Positions 59,892 to 64,000 of a stretch of DNA of 64,000 nt are shown piece after piece. The position numbers and the translations under genes are program-made. The stretch lies in assembly GCF_013267355.1 (NCBI RefSeq), contig NZ_CP053985.1, positions 5,518,001-5,582,000 of the forward strand, written 5' to 3'. The notes beneath the pieces are model-generated. The model was not told the origin of the DNA and searched no databases. It saw only the letters and a program-made list of their open reading frames with translations. How positions within the stretch are numbered: position 1 is the stretch's first letter; every line of letters starts with the position of its first letter. Origin of the DNA: Achromobacter pestifer. Lineage in GTDB: Bacteria > Pseudomonadota > Gammaproteobacteria > Burkholderiales > Burkholderiaceae_B.

Positions 59892-61805
59892 ATGTCCTCC
59901 TTGCCTTTACGCGTGCTGTCCGTCATCCCGCCGATGACGCAGCTCAATACTCCTTATCCGTCCACCGCCTACCTGACCGGCTTTCTGCGGTCGCGCGACG
60001 TGACCTCGTTCCAGGAAGACCTGGCGCTGGCCCTGGTGCTGCGCCTGCTGTCGGCCGAGGGCCTGCGCGCCGTGGCGGAACGTATCGCCCAACTGCCGGC
60101 CCAGAAGCACACGCCCGCGGTCCAGGCCTTCGTGGCGCAGCAGGCGCGCTACCTGGCGACCATAGAACCCACCATCGCCTTCCTGCAGGGCCGCGATCCC
60201 ACGCTGGCGCATCGCATCGTGGGCCGCAATTTCCTGCCCGAGGGACCGCGTTTCGCCTCGCTGGAGGTGTATCTGGACGAAGACGGCGGCGATCCGCTGG
60301 GCTGGGCCTTCGGCGCGCTGGGCCTGCATGACCGCGCCAAGCACCTGGCGACGCTGTATCTGAACGATCTGGCTGACGTGCTGCGGGACGGCGTGGATTC
60401 GCGCTTCGAATTCGTGCGCTACGCCGAATCGCTGGCGGGCAGCCAGCCCACCTTCGATCCCTTGGCGCGGGCCTTGGCCGCCCCGCCGACCCTGGTGGAC
60501 GACATGCTGCGCAGCCTGACCGCCGAAGCGCTGGCCCGCCATGCGCCCACCATGGTGCTGCTGTCCGTGCCGTTCCCCGGCGCGGTCTACGCCGCCTTCC
60601 GCATCGCCCAGGCCATCAAGGCGCATGACCCCAGCATCGTCACCGTGCTGGGCGGCGGCTTCGTCAATACCGAACTGCGTGAACTGAAGGACCCGCGGGT
60701 CTTCGACTATTTCGACTACGTGACCTTGGACGCGGGCGAACGGCCCTTGCTGTCGCTGCTGGAGCACGTGCAGGGCAAGCGCTCGCGCCAGCGCCTGGTG
60801 CGCACCTTCCTGCGCGACGCGGACACGGGCGCGGTGCGTTACGTGAACATGGTCGAGCCCGACATCGCCTTCGCCGAAGTGGGCACGCCCACCTGGGACG
60901 GCCTGCCGCTGGACCGCTACCTGTCGCTGCTGGACATGCTGAACCCCATGAACCGGCTGTGGAGCGACGGCCGCTGGAACAAGCTGACCGTGGCGCATGG
61001 CTGCTATTGGAAGAAATGCAGCTTCTGCGACGTCAGCCTGGACTACATCGGCCGCTACGAAGGCGCGTCCGCCGCGGTGCTGGCCGACCGCATCGAGGCC
61101 ATCGTGCGCGAAACCGGGCAGACCGGTTTCCACTTCGTCGACGAAGCCGCGCCGCCCAAGTCGCTCAAGGCATTGGCGACCGAGCTGATCGAGCGCAACA
61201 CCGGCATCTCGTGGTGGGGCAATATCCGCTTCGAGAAGACCTTCAGCCCCGAACTCTGCGAGCTGCTGGCCGACAGCGGCTGCATTGCCGTGTCGGGCGG
61301 ATTGGAAGTGGCGTCGGACCGCCTGCTGACCCTGATGAAGAAGGGTGTCTCGGTCGACCAGGTGGCGCGGGTCACGCGCGCCTTCACGGACGCTGGCATC
61401 CTGGTGCACGCTTATCTGATGTACGGTTTTCCCACGCAGACCGTGCAGGACACCGTGGATGCGCTGGAATACGTGCGGCAGCTGTTCGATAACGGCTGCA
61501 TCCAGAGCGGCTTTTTCCACCGCTTCGCCTGTACGGTGCATTCCCCGGTGGGCCAGAACCCCGAGGAATACGGTGTGACGCTGCGGCCCTTGCCGCCGGT
61601 GACGTTCGCCAAGAACGACGTGGGCTTCCATGATCCCACCGGCGTGGACCACGACGCGCTGGGCAAGGCACTGAAGAAGGCCATCTACAACTACATGCAT
61701 GGCATCGGGCTGGACGAGGACGTGCGTAGCTGGTTCCCGTTCCATGTGCCGAAGACCACGGTGTCCAAGCACCGGATCAGCCGGGCATTGAGCCAGCGGG
61801 GGTAG
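59892..61805 (+). CDS. B12-binding-type radical SAM protein
   Basis: A 637-residue protein. The N-terminal half has a Rossmann-like domain (V-L-L-S-V-P-F-P, then V-L-G-G-G-F-V-N-T) as in cobalamin-binding radical SAM proteins, but without the D-x-H-x2-G cobalamin motif. The radical SAM cluster ligands are C-Y-W-K-K-C-S-F-C (C-x4-C-x2-C) at about 385, followed by a (beta/alpha) barrel with G-G-L-E-V-A-S and Y-G-F-P-T-Q. It probably carries out a radical methylation or related tailoring step; substrate unknown and no biosynthetic neighbours. ATG at 59892 is supported by the upstream TATAAT. Confidence 0.85.
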   Translation: MSSLPLRVLSVIPPMTQLNTPYPSTAYLTGFLRSRDVTSFQEDLALALVLRLLSAEGLRAVAERIAQLPAQKHTPAVQAFVAQQARYLATIEPTIAFLQGRDPTLAHRIVGRNFLPEGPRFASLEVYLDEDGGDPLGWAFGALGLHDRAKHLATLYLNDLADVLRDGVDSRFEFVRYAESLAGSQPTFDPLARALAAPPTLVDDMLRSLTAEALARHAPTMVLLSVPFPGAVYAAFRIAQAIKAHDPSIVTVLGGGFVNTELRELKDPRVFDYFDYVTLDAGERPLLSLLEHVQGKRSRQRLVRTFLRDADTGAVRYVNMVEPDIAFAEVGTPTWDGLPLDRYLSLLDMLNPMNRLWSDGRWNKLTVAHGCYWKKCSFCDVSLDYIGRYEGASAAVLADRIEAIVRETGQTGFHFVDEAAPPKSLKALATELIERNTGISWWGNIRFEKTFSPELCELLADSGCIAVSGGLEVASDRLLTLMKKGVSVDQVARVTRAFTDAGILVHAYLMYGFPTQTVQDTVDALEYVRQLFDNGCIQSGFFHRFACTVHSPVGQNPEEYGVTLRPLPPVTFAKNDVGFHDPTGVDHDALGKALKKAIYNYMHGIGLDEDVRSWFPFHVPKTTVSKHRISRALSQRG

Positions 61806-61821
61806 AGCGGAGCGCCGCCCC

Positions 61822-61827
61822 TATAAT
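61822..61827 (+). promoter_or_regulatory. -10 box of the NAD(P)-binding protein gene
   Basis: Consensus TATAAT 32 bp before the ATG at 61859. The other in-frame ATG at 61841 would leave a leader of only about 7 nt, so 61859 is preferred. No clear -35 box. Confidence 0.5.
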
Positions 61828-61858
61828 CCGCTGCACGGAAATGACCGTCGGGGCGGCG

Positions 61859-62584
61859 ATGACAGTGCTGGTGGTCGGAGCAAGCGGAGCAACGGGGCGG
61901 CTGCTCGTGAGGCAGCTGCTCGATCGCGGGCTGCAAGTCCGGGCCATCGTGCGATCCGCCGGCGCGCTTGCGGACCTCGGCCGCGATACCAGGCTGTCGC
62001 TCATGCAGGCCAGCGTCCTGGACCTTGGCAACGCCGAGATGGCCCGATGCGCCAGCGGCTGCACGGCGGTGCTGTCCTGCCTGGGCCACAGCATGACCCT
62101 GAAGGGCATGTACGGCGCGCCTCGCAGGCTGGTGGCGGATGCGACCCGACGCTTGTGTGCGGCGGTCTGGGAGAACCGGCCGGATGCGCCCGTCAGATTC
62201 GTGCTCATGAACACGGCGGGCAACAGCAACCGCGATCTGGCGGAGCCTGTTTCATTCGGCCAGAAGTGCGTGGTCGGGCTGGCGCGCCTGCTATTGCCGC
62301 CGCACGCCGACAATGAGCAGGCATCCGACTATCTGCGCACCCAGGTGGGCCAGACTGACGCAATGGTGGAATGGGCCGTCGTCCGGCCCGACAGCCTGCG
62401 CAACGCCGATGCTGTCACGGGGTATGAGGTGCATCCTTCGCCCACCCGCAGCGCCATCTTCAACGCCGGCGCGACCAGCCGTATCAATGTGGCGCACTTC
62501 ATGGCCGAGCTGGCCACAGACACGGCCACATGGAGCCGGTGGAAGGGGCGGATGCCGGTCATCTATGACCAGGACATGGCTTAA
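61859..62584 (+). CDS. NAD(P)-binding Rossmann-fold protein (atypical SDR)
   Basis: A 241-residue protein. The nucleotide motif is V-V-G-A-S-G-A-T-G (G-x2-G-x2-G, about residues 5-13), as in NmrA-like/atypical short-chain dehydrogenases. The active-site region reads F-V-L-M-N-T-A-G, and no clear Y-x3-K is seen, so it may be a redox sensor or a reductase of another type. ATG at 61859 or 61841 (see the promoter entry). Convergent with the fusion gene, 24 bp away. Substrate unknown. Confidence 0.78.
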   Translation: MTVLVVGASGATGRLLVRQLLDRGLQVRAIVRSAGALADLGRDTRLSLMQASVLDLGNAEMARCASGCTAVLSCLGHSMTLKGMYGAPRRLVADATRRLCAAVWENRPDAPVRFVLMNTAGNSNRDLAEPVSFGQKCVVGLARLLLPPHADNEQASDYLRTQVGQTDAMVEWAVVRPDSLRNADAVTGYEVHPSPTRSAIFNAGATSRINVAHFMAELATDTATWSRWKGRMPVIYDQDMA

Positions 62585-62608
62585 GGCCAGCCAGCTCGCA
62601 CCGTCTCG

Positions 62609-64000
62609 CTAACGCAGCAGCACATCCTCGTAGAACGCGCCGATCGGCCGCTGCGCATCGCGCACCTGGATCTCTAGCACCCAGATGCCGTCGGCGGGCA
62701 CGAAGTCCGCCTGCGCCAACAGGTGCTTGCCGTACAGCGCGTGCGGAAAGTCCGATACGCGGTGCCCCGGAATCTCCCGCACCAGTTCGCAGCCTAGCTC
62801 GCGCGCATACTCCGAGGCGCGGTCGTACAGGGCGGCGCCCGTCAGACCCTCCAGCCATGCCAGGCGGCTGCGCCGGAACACCTCGCGCGCGGCCTCCGCG
62901 CAGCGTTCGCGGTCCGCATCCGCGCCCAGCACGAAGGTGTCGCCGTAGTCGCCCTCGTGGCCATCCCACACCGGGCCGATGTCCAGCACGAAGATGTCGT
63001 GTTCCTGCAGCTTGCGGTCATAGTCGGTGCGCTGGACGGGCGGGGATTGCGTGTCCGGGCCGAAGCGCACATAGGTCGGGTGCCAGTTGTTGGACGCGCC
63101 CATCCGGCGCAGATGATCGTCCGCCACGGCGATGGCCTCGCGCGTGGTCATGCCGGGCCGCATCAGCGCGGCGATTTCTTCCACCGCCTGCATGGAACGC
63201 CGGCGCGCGTCCAGGATACCGGCCAGCGTGTAGCGCGGACTGATGCGCTCCCAGGGATGCGCTTCGCGCTGCGGAGGGCTGCCAACCGCGCCGCCCGCTG
63301 CTGGGTGGAAGGCTTCCGCCCGGTAGCGGTCCTGGGGCAGGCCGGCCGCGAGCAGCTGGGCACGGGCCGCGCTCACCATCGCCGGATTACCGCAGGCGTA
63401 GACCAGGCTGCGCGGCCAGTCATGCCCCGCCGCGACGGCGGCGTCCTGCACGTGACGGCGGGGCTGGCCGTCATCGTTCCCGGCCTGGGACAGCACCGCA
63501 TGCCACTGGAACCCATCGCCCTTGCCTTGCAAGGCGTCCAGCATCTGGCCGGCGTAGCAATCGTCCGGCGTGCGCCCGCCCCAGTACAGGGTCACCGTCT
63601 TCAGCGCGCGGCTTTGCAGCGCGGCCATGAGGATGGGCGCCACGCCCGCATAGCCCGTGCTGGTGGCCAACAGCACCAGGTGGTCTATGCCCGCAGGCAT
63701 CTCCGCGGGCCAGGTGCAGCCGCCTTGCGCGCCGTCCAGGGTCAGGGTGTCGCCGGGCCTGAGGCTGGGCAGGATGCCGTCGGTGAAGGCGCCGCCCGGC
63801 ATGCGGCGGATGTGGAATTCCAGCCGGACAGGCCCCGCCGCGCCGGGCGCATTCGCGATCGAGAAGTTGCGGCGGGCGCCGCCCACCAGGACCAGTTGGG
63901 CATGCTGGCCGGGCAGGTAACCGTAGTCCTCCCCGTCCTGCAGTTCGACGATGAGCTGGGTGACGTCCGGCGCCAGCGGCAGGCGCGACGCCACGCGGGC
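62609..64000 (-). CDS. Ferredoxin-reductase-like flavoprotein fused to an M24 peptidase domain (5' end off window)
   Basis: 463 codons are visible; the start lies beyond the right edge. The first about 220 visible residues are an oxygenase-reductase-type FAD/NAD module: R-N-F-S-I-A-N-A-P (FAD, R-x-Y/F-S), a Gly-rich nucleotide region A-T-S-T-G-Y-A-G-V-A-P, and Y-A-C-G-N-P. After a linker, the last about 220 residues are an M24 (creatinase/methionine-aminopeptidase fold) domain. All five dimetal ligands are present: D in L-D-I-G-P, D in Y-G-D-T-F, H in P-G-H-R-V, E in V-L-E-I-Q and E in F-Y-E-D-V. The frame is unbroken. An N-terminal [2Fe-2S] domain upstream is likely for this reductase type. 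Function is unknown. Confidence 0.8.
   Translation of the reverse strand, partial: ARVASRLPLAPDVTQLIVELQDGEDYGYLPGQHAQLVLVGGARRNFSIANAPGAAGPVRLEFHIRRMPGGAFTDGILPSLRPGDTLTLDGAQGGCTWPAEMPAGIDHLVLLATSTGYAGVAPILMAALQSRALKTVTLYWGGRTPDDCYAGQMLDALQGKGDGFQWHAVLSQAGNDDGQPRRHVQDAAVAAGHDWPRSLVYACGNPAMVSAARAQLLAAGLPQDRYRAEAFHPAAGGAVGSPPQREAHPWERISPRYTLAGILDARRRSMQAVEEIAALMRPGMTTREAIAVADDHLRRMGASNNWHPTYVRFGPDTQSPPVQRTDYDRKLQEHDIFVLDIGPVWDGHEGDYGDTFVLGADADRERCAEAAREVFRRSRLAWLEGLTGAALYDRASEYARELGCELVREIPGHRVSDFPHALYGKHLLAQADFVPADGIWVLEIQVRDAQRPIGAFYEDVLLR

Noticed and set aside
1..64000. CRISPR arrays, IS elements, prophage genes, tRNA or rRNA genes
   Set aside because: No direct-repeat arrays, transposase or integrase motifs, or clover-leaf/rRNA sequences were found on reading through the window.

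Overview
The window is a 64 kb piece of a GC-rich proteobacterial chromosome. Gene content points to the betaproteobacterial family Alcaligenaceae (Achromobacter/Bordetella type): two Bug-type tricarboxylate-transport receptors, a TRAP transporter, many single-copy LysR regulators with divergently transcribed targets, nirBD, cfa, greB and a 1349-residue PurL. The genus is inferred from this gene set, not from a marker gene. No rRNA, tRNA, IS element, prophage or CRISPR array was seen. About 90 % is coding, with 52 protein genes; the first and last are cut by the window edges.

Layout. 1-3.6 kb: 3' end of a class IV aminotransferase, a SAM methyltransferase, and a divergent SARP/BTAD-TPR regulator. 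3.6-7.7 kb: nirBD with a well-matched sigma-54 promoter and a two-hairpin antitermination leader, then a LysR gene divergent from a GMC oxidoreductase (7.9-9.5). 9.6-13.5 kb: cfa, an alpha/beta hydrolase, a PHP-family nuclease/phosphatase and greB. 13.7-16.6 kb: a TRAP transporter operon (dctQ-dctM-dctP). 17-25.2 kb: purL, a chemoreceptor, an M20 peptidase and a DUF1415 protein.

25.4-33.8 kb is a catabolic/uptake block: a Bug receptor with a BAAT-type thioesterase; then, on the other strand, sulfatase-cupin-Bug under a divergent LysR with a perfect inverted repeat between them; then an aromatic-ring-type FAD monooxygenase. 33.7-36.2 kb holds two adjacent membrane proteins that each carry a papain-like Cys/His module (a DUF4105/Lnb-like protein and an HdeD-like fusion), probably one operon. 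36.3-46.6 kb is a mixed run: an internally deleted DUF1801 protein, polysaccharide deacetylase, BBE-type oxidase, a MurA paralogue, a deaminase, DUF899, cupin, an outer-membrane barrel and a diguanylate cyclase. 47-52.1 kb: a secreted alkylsulfatase facing two tandem DUF1254/DUF1214 proteins. 52.5-59.8 kb: VOC protein, a lipoprotein/secreted-protein pair, a membrane-anchored nuclease, a convergent GGDEF/CSS-EAL pair and two small unknowns. 59.9-64 kb: a radical SAM protein, an NAD(P)-binding protein, and an unusual ferredoxin-reductase::M24-peptidase fusion running off the right edge.

The strongest candidates for new biology are the fusion protein at 62.6-64 kb, the paired membrane papain-like proteins at 33.7-36.2 kb, and the layered nitrogen control of nirBD. 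The nirBD control is a known type of mechanism but is very clearly written here.
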